Shown here: positions 33,336 through 41,615 of the stretch, piece after piece
How positions within the stretch are numbered: the stretch's first letter is position 1
Layout: each line of letters opens with the position of its first letter
Source of the DNA: Sinanaerobacter chloroacetimidivorans
GTDB lineage: Bacteria; Bacillota; Clostridia; Peptostreptococcales; Anaerovoracaceae
Direction of reading: 5' to 3'
Length of the DNA stretch: 64,000 nucleotides
NCBI RefSeq assembly: GCF_018128545.1
Contig: NZ_JAGSND010000011.1
Coordinates: 91,800 to 155,799, forward strand
The notes under the pieces: model-generated
What the model was told of the DNA's origin: nothing
The model's input: the letters and a program-made list of their open reading frames with translations, nothing else
Databases searched by the model: none
Program-made: the position numbers and the translations under genes

Positions 33336-34844
33336 CTAGTTCACCTCCGTTGTCCGATTGACACGCATTGAAGCGGAAACAATTGCATCCTCATTGATAT
33401 CACACCCTTCAAGTGTTTCTACAAGCTGTCCTTCATACATGATCAGCACCCTGTCGCAATATTGAATCAGCTCTTCACTGTCGCTTGCATACAGGATGAC
33501 ACTTGTATTCTTTTCCTTTACCATATCTACAATATATTGATATAAGTCCCTTTTCGCACCGATATCGACCCCCTTGGCCGGATCGGCAAGAAGTAATACA
33601 TTGATATCAAAGGTGAGCCACTTCCCGACAACAACCTTCTGCTGATTTCCCCCCGAAAGAGTTCCCACAGGTGTATCAATATTATGTGTTTTAACAGAAA
33701 GTGCCTTTACGATTTGCTCACATTCCTTCCTGTATTTTTTGGATGGTGTAAAAATTGGCTGACGCTTTAAAGCCAGTTTGGGGAATATGGTATTTTTATA
33801 GACGGAGTCCTTGAGGAACAGCCCCTCAAGCTGCCTGTCACCGGGGACAAGCAGAATGCTGTTTCTTACAGCATTTACAGGCTTTGTAAGCTTTATTTTT
33901 CTTCCTTTGAGTTCAGCTTCACATTTCATCTCCGGATAAGCCCCTGCAAGTGCCAGCAAAAGTTCGTTCTGGCCCTGTCCTGCAAGACCTCCGATTCCTA
34001 AGACTTCACCTTTTCTCAGTTCAAAAGAGATGTCTCTCAGATGCTTTCCGTAGTTCATTCCCTTTATACTTAAAACAGTTTCACCGGCAATCTGTCTGTT
34101 CTCTATTTCACATTCTGTCTTTTTTGAGTCTCCTGTTATGTAGCCAATGATTCTTTCAGCATCCTTACCTTCTTTATGAAAATCGATGCTTGCTACGTTT
34201 TCCCCGTTTCTGAATATGATAACATCATCGCAAATCTCCATGACTTCCCACATTCTATGTGAAGTAAAAATCATCGAGACACCATGATTGGCAAGTTCAC
34301 GCATGTAATGAAAAAGGTTTTTTACCTGTGCCTGTTCCAGAGCTGCTGTGGGTTCATCAAGGATGAGCAGCTTTGGCTCTGCAGAGATCGCCTTTGCGAT
34401 TTCCACGATTTGCATTTCCCCGGGATTCAGCTGATTGACCTTCTTATTGATATCAAGCCCCGGATGAAGCTTGCTGATGATCTCCTCGGATATCTCCCTG
34501 GCGCACTTATTATCTAATCCAATCCCTTTTTTCTGCTCTGCCCCGAGAACGATGTTCTGCCACACGGTTAAATCAGGTATCAGACTCAAGTTCTGAAATA
34601 CCATAGCGATACCGGCCTGTCTGGCCTCATTAGGATTTTTATATTTGACACACTTTCCGTTATAATTAATTTCACCGCAGTCCGCATCATAAACACCGGT
34701 AATTATTTTTGAAATGGTGCTTTTGCCGGAACCATTTGCCCCCAGGAGACCGGTTATCTTCCCTCTTCGACATACCAGATTTCCATCTGAAAGGGCGACC
34801 ACTCCGCCGAAACACTTTCTGATTCCTTTTACTTCCAAAATCAT
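33336..34844 (-). CDS. ABC sugar transporter ATPase (RbsA-like)
   Basis: Cytoplasmic ATPase with two fused nucleotide-binding domains, 502 aa. Domain 1 has Walker A GLLGANGSGKST (about 32), the LNPGEMQIVEIAKA signature and Walker B LLILDEPTAA. Domain 2 has a degenerate Walker A (GIGGLAGQGQNELL), LSGGNQQKVVVGKWL and VLLLADPAKGVD; the asymmetry is normal for RbsA-type proteins. It follows the binding-protein gene after an attenuator hairpin, which would keep its level lower than that of the binding protein. Confidence 0.94.
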   Translation of the reverse strand: MILEVKGIRKCFGGVVALSDGNLVCRRGKITGLLGANGSGKSTISKIITGVYDADCGEINYNGKCVKYKNPNEARQAGIAMVFQNLSLIPDLTVWQNIVLGAEQKKGIGLDNKCAREISEEIISKLHPGLDINKKVNQLNPGEMQIVEIAKAISAEPKLLILDEPTAALEQAQVKNLFHYMRELANHGVSMIFTSHRMWEVMEICDDVIIFRNGENVASIDFHKEGKDAERIIGYITGDSKKTECEIENRQIAGETVLSIKGMNYGKHLRDISFELRKGEVLGIGGLAGQGQNELLLALAGAYPEMKCEAELKGRKIKLTKPVNAVRNSILLVPGDRQLEGLFLKDSVYKNTIFPKLALKRQPIFTPSKKYRKECEQIVKALSVKTHNIDTPVGTLSGGNQQKVVVGKWLTFDINVLLLADPAKGVDIGAKRDLYQYIVDMVKEKNTSVILYASDSEELIQYCDRVLIMYEGQLVETLEGCDINEDAIVSASMRVNRTTEVN

Positions 34845-34895
34845 ACAAGTTCCACCCGTCTTTCATTCACTAACTTCGTATATTATCTCGCCCAA

Positions 34896-34938
34896 TTTTA
34901 CGCACCTAACCACATTTGCAGAGCAAATGTCCGGCCGG
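34896..34938 (-). repeat. Hairpin/TAGGTGC element, copy 1
   Basis: ACATTTGC (34912-34919) pairs with GCAAATGT (34923-34930). On the minus strand the hairpin is followed by GGTTAGGTGCGTAAAA. Located between the binding-protein and ATPase genes, about 50 bp before the ATPase start. Shares its hairpin and TAGGTGC tail with 37281-37370 and the tail with 40663-40712. Confidence 0.55.
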
Positions 34939-34955
34939 TGTGATTATAATAATTT

Positions 34956-34980
34956 AGGGAGGCAGTAGTTCTGCCTCCTA
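34956..34980 (-). terminator. Attenuator hairpin between binding-protein and ATPase genes
   Basis: GGAGGCAG (34958-34965) pairs with CTGCCTCC (34971-34978); the minus strand continues with an A/T-rich tail. Such hairpins after the first gene of ABC importer operons stabilise the binding-protein message and lower the rest. Confidence 0.65.
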
Positions 34981-35007
34981 AATAATTAATTCAGTGTTAA
35001 TATGCTA

Positions 35008-36096
35008 TTATTTGAACAGTTCGTCCACCTTGTCCTGCGGCATGATTTCGCTCAAGAGGTAATCGTCCGGCTTGTCCTTAAGCATTTCCCAAGCTTCATC
35101 AAAGTTCTCGTCGGTATAGAAGGAGCTAACTTCATAGTAATATGTACCGTCTTTTAAAACATCGTCTTTAAATTCCATGCCATTATAAAGATTTAAAGCG
35201 ATTCTGAAGCCGGTTCCGCCGATCCCCGGAGGATTTGGCTGTGCACAGGCCTTGAAGTCTGCGCCTGCATCACGAAGCTTTTTCCATTCTTTGAAGAACG
35301 CTGTTCCCGGATCTCCGAACATCACCTTTGGCAGCTTGCCTGCATCCTGGAATGCAGATAACACACCAAAGCCCATACTGTCTTGTGTAATTGCACCGTC
35401 AATCTGCTGTCCGGAACCGATGATCTGAGTTGTTACTTCTTTCGCCTTTGTCTGATCCCATCCTCCAGAGGTGCTGGCAATCATCTTAATGTCAGGGTAC
35501 TTCTTCAGTACATCCTCTGTAGCCTTGATACGTTCATTATTAGCCGGATGTCCATCAAGTCCGTAAACCTGAATTACAGTGCCTTTACCGACTGTCTTAC
35601 AGATAAAATCTACATTTTTTACATTCCAGACATAGTGGTCAAGCGTTACATTCACAACGTCAGGAGCAGTTACTGTAGCGTCAAAGGCAAGTACCAGGAT
35701 TCCCGCATCCTGAGCTTCCTTGATAACACCGTTCAACGCATCGGGAGAATTCGGATTAACAAGTATGATGTCAACACCCTCTGAAATGAAGTCACGAATG
35801 ATATTTGCCTGCTCAGTCGCATCCCCATTGTTCACGTTATTGACAATTTTGTAGTTGGCAATTTTTCCTGCATCCAGGTACTCTTTTCCAACTTCATCTA
35901 AAGCGTCAATCATGATATTACGCCATGAAGTACCTGAAGAACCTGTTGAAATTCCAACCGTAGGAAGGTCATTGGAAACATCTCCCTGACCGTTTGATTC
36001 GTCCGTTTTTGATGATCCACAGCCTGCCAACAAGGTCATGCTCATAAGCAATACCACAAGCGCCAGAGCAATTAGCTTGGTTCCTTTTCTTTTCAT
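35008..36096 (-). CDS. Sugar-binding lipoprotein of the ABC importer (RbsB-like)
   Basis: Extracellular lipoprotein of 362 aa. The signal peptide ends in the lipobox LLAGCGSS, with Cys 26 as lipid anchor. The two-lobed periplasmic-binding-protein type I fold is shown by DLPTVGISTGSSGTSWRN, IRDFISEGVDIILVNPNSPD, GILVLAFDATV and GAITQDSMGFGVLSAFQ. These resemble ribose or galactofuranose binders, but the ligand cannot be assigned. First gene of the importer with an AGGAGG site. Two copies of the ATAATCGATTAT palindrome lie 120-200 bp upstream. Confidence 0.93.
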   Translation of the reverse strand: MKRKGTKLIALALVVLLMSMTLLAGCGSSKTDESNGQGDVSNDLPTVGISTGSSGTSWRNIMIDALDEVGKEYLDAGKIANYKIVNNVNNGDATEQANIIRDFISEGVDIILVNPNSPDALNGVIKEAQDAGILVLAFDATVTAPDVVNVTLDHYVWNVKNVDFICKTVGKGTVIQVYGLDGHPANNERIKATEDVLKKYPDIKMIASTSGGWDQTKAKEVTTQIIGSGQQIDGAITQDSMGFGVLSAFQDAGKLPKVMFGDPGTAFFKEWKKLRDAGADFKACAQPNPPGIGGTGFRIALNLYNGMEFKDDVLKDGTYYYEVSSFYTDENFDEAWEMLKDKPDDYLLSEIMPQDKVDELFK

Positions 36097-36219
36097 ACAT
36101 TTGCCTCCTCAAATAATTTTTTATTGTTTATTTTGAAACCCTGAAAAACATATGTCATCAAGATTGCCAAACAATAGGACAAGGCTTTGGTTATACATAC
36201 TCGACCGCATTTTTTATAT

Positions 36220-36231
36220 ATAATCGATTAT
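36220..36231. promoter_or_regulatory. ATAATCGATTAT operator copy upstream of the importer
   Basis: A 12-bp perfect palindrome, AT-rich on both sides. Same core as 36279-36294, 47003-47018 and 49072-49087. Likely an operator for an FCD-type GntR regulator. Confidence 0.6.
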
Positions 36232-36278
36232 GTAATACTATTTTATCACAATCAAATGGTAATTCAAGAAATATTTAT

Positions 36279-36294
36279 ATATAATCGATTATAT
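36279..36294. promoter_or_regulatory. ATATAATCGATTATAT operator copy upstream of the importer
   Basis: A 16-bp perfect palindrome, 59 bp (about 5.6 helical turns) from the copy at 36220. The pair could bind two regulator dimers. Confidence 0.65.
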
Positions 36295-36354
36295 TTTTTT
36301 GATTCGCAAGGAAACGTTTATTGCATCGTGCATTTTTATACAGATTGCATGACA

Positions 36355-37269
36355 TTATATAATAAACTGATCAATATGCCTCTTGCTGAGAACCACCGAA
36401 TCTTTTATGTCCTCAAGGGAATCTTCAAAGGATTTGTCTTCCACTTCGATACATGCATATCCCTTGTACCTGATATCTGTAAGAGCTGAAATGAATTTAC
36501 CCCAGTCCACATCACCAAGCCCCGGAAGCTTCGGGGAATGGAACTCCAGCGGAGTCGCCATAATTCCTACCTCGTCCAGCTTATCCTGGTACACCTTCGC
36601 ATCCTTGATATGAATATGGAACAGCTTATCTTTAAATTCATAGATCGGCTTTATGTAGTCCATCTGCATCCACAGAGGATGGGATGGGTCGTAGTTCAGT
36701 CCAAAATAATCGCTTGGTATTTCCTGGAACATTCTTCTCCAGATTGCGGGAGTAGAAGCAAGGTTCACTCCCCCCGGCCATTCGTCATTTGTAAAGTACA
36801 TTGCACAATTTTCGATTGCCACCTTTACGTCATGTTCTTCTGCAAACTGAATGATTGGCGGCCATATTTCCCTGAACTTCTCAAAGTTCTCATCTACATT
36901 TTTGGACTTATCCCTTCCAATAAAGGTACAGACTGTCTTTACCCCCAACTTTTGCGCAGCTACGATCATCTTCTTAATGTGCGCCACATAAAAGTCGCTT
37001 TTTTCCTTATCCGGATCCAATGGATTCGGATAGTAGCCGAGTGCAGAAATCTCAACACCCTTTTGTTTCATATAATTATGGATGTAGCTGATCTTATCCT
37101 CGCTGATGTCTGAAACATCGATATGGGTTACCCCGGCATATCTTCTTTCTGCTTTCCCTACCGGCCAACACATCATTTCAAGACAGGAAAAACCCTTTTC
37201 AGCTGCAAAATCAACAACCTCTTCAAAACTTAGACCAGCCAGGATCGCACTTACTAAACCTAGTTTCAT
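36355..37269 (-). CDS. Sugar phosphate isomerase/epimerase (xylose isomerase-like TIM barrel)
   Basis: 304-aa protein of the AP-endonuclease-2/IolE-like family. Its metal-binding residues are suggested by VAIENCAMYF (about 165), LNYDPSHPLW (about 200), FHIHIKDAKVY (about 225) and YACIEVEDKSFE (about 280). Family members isomerise or epimerise sugars, inososes or ketoses. The start ATG at 37269 has an AAAGGAGAG site directly after the repeat element copy 2; the frame is open further up but that part is the repeat. It follows the Gfo/Idh gene and ends 258 bp before the importer operon. Confidence 0.88.
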   Translation of the reverse strand: MKLGLVSAILAGLSFEEVVDFAAEKGFSCLEMMCWPVGKAERRYAGVTHIDVSDISEDKISYIHNYMKQKGVEISALGYYPNPLDPDKEKSDFYVAHIKKMIVAAQKLGVKTVCTFIGRDKSKNVDENFEKFREIWPPIIQFAEEHDVKVAIENCAMYFTNDEWPGGVNLASTPAIWRRMFQEIPSDYFGLNYDPSHPLWMQMDYIKPIYEFKDKLFHIHIKDAKVYQDKLDEVGIMATPLEFHSPKLPGLGDVDWGKFISALTDIRYKGYACIEVEDKSFEDSLEDIKDSVVLSKRHIDQFII

Positions 37270-37280
37270 CAATTTCTCTC

Positions 37281-37370
37281 CTTTTACGCACCTAGCCCCA
37301 TTTGCGCAGCAAATGTCGGCAGGCGCCATACGGGAATTCCCCGGCTTTAGCCGGATTGGAATTCTTCCGT
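37281..37370 (-). repeat. Hairpin/TAGGTGC element, copy 2
   Basis: Two stem-loops (CCGGC/GCCGG inside AATTCC/GGAATT at 37334-37364, and CATTTGC/GCAAATG at 37299-37315). On the minus strand they are followed by GGCTAGGTGCGTAAAAGGAG, whose last bases are the ribosome site of the isomerase gene. An upstream CGGAAGAATTCC matches copy 3. Confidence 0.6.
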
Positions 37371-37407
37371 TCAATCAAACAAATAGTAAACTTACTTATT
37401 TTAATAA

Positions 37408-38553
37408 TTAAAGTTTTACCCAGGCGCCTTTCTTATTGCTCTCAACGATCTTTTCACAAAGTATGATTTCCCTCAATCCGGCCTCAAAGGTAGGATATTC
37501 CTCCTTTACGACCCCTGCGTTCTCAGAAATCGCTTTGTAAATCTTAATAAAGTTTTGCTTGAAGGTATCCGGGAACCCTTCGTTGTGGCCTCCAGGATAG
37601 TTTACAAGGGCTCCAGCCTCAGGATACAGGATGGAGGGGTCTTTCAGAAGAGACTCATTTGCTGTATCTCTTCTGCCGATCCAAATTTCATTCGGCTTCT
37701 CTGATATCCAAGACGCTGATTTTTTTGAACCTGCAATTTCAAAGGAAAGGCAATTTTTTTTCCCTGCAAATACCTGACTTACTGTCATGACTCCTCTTGC
37801 ACCGTTGCCGAACCGTATCATCACAGTTGCATAATCCTCCGTATTGATCGGCACATCCTGATAATCCTCAGAAGTCAGCATCTTTCCTGAATAGGTGTCA
37901 ACCGGTTTCAAAGGCTTTTTCCTTACCTTGTGGAAGGTTGCAAAATCTGCAAAAACCTCAGTTGCCCTGAGCCCGGTCACAAATTCAATCAGATCCATCC
38001 AATGAGACCCGATATCTGCAATGGCCCTTGATTCTCCGGACAGTTCGGGCTCCAGTCTCCAGTTATAATCCGTTTCATAGAACAGCCAGTCTTGAAGATA
38101 GGAGCCGTTCACAGAGAAAATTTCTCCCAGGTCCCCTTTCTCAACCATAGCCTTAAGCTGATGAATCAGGGGATAAAATCTAATGTTAAAGTTCGTAGCA
38201 TTTATAAGCCCCTTTTCCTTTGCAAGAGCTGCCAGCTCCTCTGCCTCTTCCTTTGTGGTTGTCAGAGGCTTTTCACAAATTACATGCTTACCTGCATTCA
38301 GGGCATCCTTTGCCATCTGAAAATGCAGATAGTTAGGGGTACAAATATGTACGGAATCAATTTCAGGATTTTTCAGCATTTCGCTGTAATCGCTGTAATA
38401 GTTTTCAACACCGAGCTCCTCTGCCTTTGCCTCGGTGCATCGTTTGCTCCCGCAAATTGCTGCCACTTCCACGTTATTCAGCCTTTTCAGCGCTTCAACG
38501 TGTGCGGTCCCTATAAAGCCCATGCCTGCAACTGCAGCCTTGATTTTTTTCAT
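37408..38553 (-). CDS. Gfo/Idh/MocA-family oxidoreductase
   Basis: NAD(P)-dependent sugar or polyol dehydrogenase, 381 aa. The Rossmann motif is AAVAGMGFIGTAHVEAL at residues 6-22. The conserved HVICEKPLTTTKEEAEELA with catalytic lysine is near 95, and the C-terminal domain carries a G-S-H-W-M-D-L motif near 180 that contributes to the active site. It lies between the DeoC gene and the isomerase gene on one strand, so all three act on the same sugar. Inositol 2-dehydrogenase and glucose-fructose oxidoreductase belong here; the substrate is not known. Confidence 0.92.
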   Translation of the reverse strand: MKKIKAAVAGMGFIGTAHVEALKRLNNVEVAAICGSKRCTEAKAEELGVENYYSDYSEMLKNPEIDSVHICTPNYLHFQMAKDALNAGKHVICEKPLTTTKEEAEELAALAKEKGLINATNFNIRFYPLIHQLKAMVEKGDLGEIFSVNGSYLQDWLFYETDYNWRLEPELSGESRAIADIGSHWMDLIEFVTGLRATEVFADFATFHKVRKKPLKPVDTYSGKMLTSEDYQDVPINTEDYATVMIRFGNGARGVMTVSQVFAGKKNCLSFEIAGSKKSASWISEKPNEIWIGRRDTANESLLKDPSILYPEAGALVNYPGGHNEGFPDTFKQNFIKIYKAISENAGVVKEEYPTFEAGLREIILCEKIVESNKKGAWVKL

Positions 38554-38579
38554 ACCTTTGCTTTCCCTCCGTTCTTCGT

Positions 38580-39314
38580 TTAATAGTTATCGTGCATGAT
38601 GCTTTCCTTTTTTTCATCCAGAACAACAGGTACAGATTTATACCCTACACCCATTCTGTCGATTCCCATATCAATCAGCTGCAGAAAGTGTTCTCTGGTT
38701 CGAATGCAGCCGCTTCCTTTCACCTGGCACTTGCCATCGACTTCTTCCATCATCACTTTTATGATTTCGGGTGTCGCACCGTGTGCCTCAAACCCGGTTA
38801 AAAAACCCGTACTGGTTTTTACAAAGTCTGCTCCCGCTTTTACCGCACATTGGCAAGCGTTTCTTACCTGTTCTTCGTCCAGTGCATCTGTCTCAAAGAT
38901 TACTTTTAACTTTCTGCCATATTGATGTGCCATATCTGCGCAGGCTTTGATATCTTCCGTGACCTTGTCATACATACCGCCGCGGATCCATCCGAAGTTT
39001 GCTACGACATCGATTTCCTTTACCGTATCATATTTTGCTGCAATCTCAATTTGTTTTACTTTTGACTCCGAAGAACTTGTTCCGAACGGAAAATCGCATA
39101 CCGGGCAGAGCATGGTCTCGCTCCCCTTTACATAGGGTTCGCATAAATCCAGATATCCCGGATTGATGCAAATGGTTGCACAGCCCAGCCTTACTCCGTC
39201 CTTTGTTAAATCAATGATCTCCTGTTCTGTGAATTCCGGCTTTAATACAGAATAATCAATGTACTTAGCTAATTCGGTTACGGTCATTTCACTGGCTTTT
39301 TTACTTGGTCTCAT
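38580..39314 (-). CDS. deoC: Deoxyribose-phosphate aldolase (DeoC family)
   Basis: Class I aldolase, TIM barrel, 244 aa. The Schiff-base lysine is in DFVKTSTGF (about 159), a helper lysine in QVKGSGCIR (about 191) and a conserved aspartate in VCDFPFGTSS near 73. DeoC splits 2-deoxyribose 5-phosphate into glyceraldehyde 3-phosphate and acetaldehyde. Here it is 27 bp upstream of a Gfo/Idh enzyme and an isomerase, which is unusual for nucleoside breakdown and suggests a different, deoxy- or ketose phosphate. First gene of the divergent unit; a UTRA-type operator lies 70 bp upstream. Confidence 0.92.
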   Translation of the reverse strand: MRPSKKASEMTVTELAKYIDYSVLKPEFTEQEIIDLTKDGVRLGCATICINPGYLDLCEPYVKGSETMLCPVCDFPFGTSSSESKVKQIEIAAKYDTVKEIDVVANFGWIRGGMYDKVTEDIKACADMAHQYGRKLKVIFETDALDEEQVRNACQCAVKAGADFVKTSTGFLTGFEAHGATPEIIKVMMEEVDGKCQVKGSGCIRTREHFLQLIDMGIDRMGVGYKSVPVVLDEKKESIMHDNY

Positions 39315-39383
39315 ACTGATTTTCTCCTTCCCAAATTTCCTTTGGTTACTATAACATTTGATACGTTATATGCATTATGTACC

Positions 39384-39400
39384 AAATGTATGATACATTT
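39384..39400. promoter_or_regulatory. UTRA-regulator operator copy 1 (AAATGTATGATACATTT)
   Basis: A perfect palindrome with 8-bp arms around one base, in the divergent region between deoC (minus) and pfkB (plus). The core TGTAT-N-ATACA fits sites known for HutC-type GntR regulators. Confidence 0.7.
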
Positions 39401-39479
39401 AATGTAGCACCCTGAAATTTTTATGTCAATACATTTTTTCTTGCAATTTGTCCGAAACAACGATATAATCCCATTTATA

Positions 39480-39496
39480 AAATGTATCATACAATC
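39480..39496. promoter_or_regulatory. UTRA-regulator operator copy 2
   Basis: AAATGTATCATACAATC, the same left arm as copy 1 and a right arm differing in three positions. It lies 20 bp before the pfkB start codon and 96 bp from copy 1. Confidence 0.6.
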
Positions 39497-39515
39497 AAAT
39501 CATTTAGGAGGTCTT

Positions 39516-40661
39516 ATGTGCGCGGAAAAAATTCAGTCCTTTGCTGCTTCTTTATCCGGTCTATCTGCCTTATTAAATCAACCAGTCAAGACGCAAAAGG
39601 TCTTTGTTGGATTTGACGGCTTTATTGATGAAATCATTCATGTGGTAGATATCCGGTTTTCCCCTGATTCTTATAAAAGGATCTCTACCATTCAAGCCTA
39701 TGCAGACCGAATAGCACACGGAAGCGGTATGAGTACGAATATCGAATTGGTAAGTCAGCAGATAAAAATGGGCGGTAACGGGCCGATTCTGGCCAACTCT
39801 CTGCTCAATTACGCGGTTGATGTTACCTATATGGGATCTGTAGGTTTTCCCGATCTTGATCCGACATTTCATGCTCTTCATCGATGCAGAGAGATTATCT
39901 GCCTTGGTCCTCCTGCAGTGACCGATGCTTTGGAATTCAACGATGGTAAGATTATTGCTTCCAAGCTGACTTCACTGAATGCGGTGACTTGGGAAAATAT
40001 AAAAAAACATTGTTCCCTGCCTCAGCTCATTGCACTGTTTGAAGAATGTCATTATCTCGTCTTCTCAAATTGGTCCATGATCGTCGGTATGAATCAGATC
40101 TGGGAAGAATTTCTGAACGTCGCAGCACCTAATATTACGACATCCGAAAAGACTGTATTCTTTGATTTGGCCGACCCGGAAAAGCGCACAAAAGAGGATC
40201 TGCAAATTGCTCTTTCCCATATAATCAATTTTACGAAAGCAGGATTTCGTGTTACACTAAGTATGAATTTAAAAGAAGCCTGTGAAATCAGCGAGGCACT
40301 AGGCAAAACAATAACGGATTACGCGGCGGCCGACCCACAGGCGATTCTTGATTTTTTATCCGATCGGTTAGAACTTTTCTGCATTGTAATCCATCTTGTT
40401 GATCGGGCATGCTGCCGACACGGCAATTCCTATTACGAAGTGAACGGGCCTTACTGTGCCGATCCGAAACTTACCACAGGCGCCGGTGACAATTTTAATG
40501 CAGGATTTTTATATGGTATGATGCGCAGCTTCTCCTTTACAGATTGCCTTTATATGGGCTGTGCAACCTCCGGTTATTATGTACGCTATGCCAAAAGTCC
40601 CGTCCTTCAGGAATTAATCGGTTTTCTTAATCTATGGAAAGAAAATCCAACATCAATTTAA
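39516..40661 (+). CDS. PfkB-family carbohydrate kinase
   Basis: Ribokinase-fold sugar kinase of 381 aa. The C-terminal signature TTGAGDNFNAGFLYG (about 319) holds the catalytic aspartate; the N-terminal domain has VFVGFDGFIDEI and MGGNGPILANSLL (about 85). The start at ATG 39516 has a GGAGG site seven bases upstream; an in-frame start at 39423 would include operator 2 and has no site. It phosphorylates an unknown sugar, probably the one imported here. Divergent from deoC under shared operators. Confidence 0.9.
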   Translation: MCAEKIQSFAASLSGLSALLNQPVKTQKVFVGFDGFIDEIIHVVDIRFSPDSYKRISTIQAYADRIAHGSGMSTNIELVSQQIKMGGNGPILANSLLNYAVDVTYMGSVGFPDLDPTFHALHRCREIICLGPPAVTDALEFNDGKIIASKLTSLNAVTWENIKKHCSLPQLIALFEECHYLVFSNWSMIVGMNQIWEEFLNVAAPNITTSEKTVFFDLADPEKRTKEDLQIALSHIINFTKAGFRVTLSMNLKEACEISEALGKTITDYAAADPQAILDFLSDRLELFCIVIHLVDRACCRHGNSYYEVNGPYCADPKLTTGAGDNFNAGFLYGMMRSFSFTDCLYMGCATSGYYVRYAKSPVLQELIGFLNLWKENPTSI

Positions 40662-40662
40662 C

Positions 40663-40712
40663 GGAAAATTCCTGCCAATCAAAGATTGGCCGGATTTAGG
40701 TGCAAAAAGGAG
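40663..40712 (+). repeat. Hairpin/TAGGTGC element, copy 3
   Basis: CGGAAAATTCC, then a hairpin (GCCAATC/GATTGGC, 40676-40692), then CGGATTTAGGTGCAAAAAGGAGG. As in copy 2, the element ends in the ribosome site of the next gene, here the UTRA regulator. Confidence 0.6.
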
Positions 40713-40721
40713 GCTTTTCTT

Positions 40722-41534
40722 ATGGATATCGAATACTTTAAAAATACATTTCAGTTTTCAGAAGGGGCAGATGTTCCCCTGTATGTACAACTGGCTGCCT
40801 ATCTTCGTATTCAGATTCAAAACGGCGTATTACAACCAGGTGATATGATGATTGCCGAAAAAAGTTTATGTGAAATATTAAATGTAAGCAGAACAACAGT
40901 CCGGCAATCGATGAATAAATTGGTGGAAGAAGGCCTCCTTGTCCGTTACCGCGGAAAAGGTACCTTTATTGCGAATTCTAAAATAAAGCGAAACATGAAT
41001 CACCTCTATAATTTTACGGAAGACATGAAACTGATTGATGCCAAACCCAGTTCGAAAGTCATAAAGGCAGAGGTTCTGGAAAGGTGTCCTGATGCTATCG
41101 CGGACATTTTAAAGCTTCCCACCGCACAAACACCCGTGTTTTATCTGGAGCGTCTGCGTCTTGCCAATCAGGAACCCATACTATGGGAGCGTACTTATAT
41201 TCCCTATTATCTCTGCAATAAAATTGAAACTTTCGATTTCAATAAGAACTCCCTGTACCAGATCCTGAATGAAACCTATCATCTAGATATGTATCACGCA
41301 AAAGAGTCCTTAGACGCAATTATTCTAACCAGAAGCGAGGCCGCTCTGCTGGAATGCTCCACAAAAAATGCAGGATATAAAATCACAAGAATATCCTATC
41401 TAGACTCCGGGTTTGCATTTGAATATACAACTTCCGTGACACGAGCAGATAAATGCACCTATCAATTTGATTTGTATAAAAATACCGCTTCTAAAAAGAC
41501 CCCCTTGGAAATCAAACGGAATATCAATGTATAG
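40722..41534 (+). CDS. GntR-family regulator with UTRA domain (HutC subfamily)
   Basis: 270-aa DNA-binding regulator. The winged helix is residues 18-85 (ADVPLYVQLAAYLRIQIQNG, ILNVSRTTVRQSMNKLVEEG and RGKGTF); the rest is the UTRA ligand-binding domain (FYLERLRLANQEPILWERTY, about 140-160), which often binds a sugar phosphate. Start ATG 40722 is chosen by the GGAGG site; an upstream in-frame start at 40686 lies in the repeat element. Downstream of pfkB and probably the repressor of the divergent promoter region with two TGTAT-N-ATACA operators. Confidence 0.92.
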   Translation: MDIEYFKNTFQFSEGADVPLYVQLAAYLRIQIQNGVLQPGDMMIAEKSLCEILNVSRTTVRQSMNKLVEEGLLVRYRGKGTFIANSKIKRNMNHLYNFTEDMKLIDAKPSSKVIKAEVLERCPDAIADILKLPTAQTPVFYLERLRLANQEPILWERTYIPYYLCNKIETFDFNKNSLYQILNETYHLDMYHAKESLDAIILTRSEAALLECSTKNAGYKITRISYLDSGFAFEYTTSVTRADKCTYQFDLYKNTASKKTPLEIKRNINV

Positions 41535-41544
41535 TCTTCCAAGC

Positions 41545-41590
41545 CAACGTTCTCATGAAACAAGGTTACCGGCTGGGCTTTTTTTAAAAG
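41545..41590 (+). terminator. Probable terminator of the UTRA regulator gene
   Basis: An imperfect stem with AGCC against GGCT is followed by a run of seven T. Weak pairing but correctly placed after the stop codon. Confidence 0.4.
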
Positions 41591-41615
41591 ATCGCAGCCG
41601 GCTCTCGGAGGGTGT

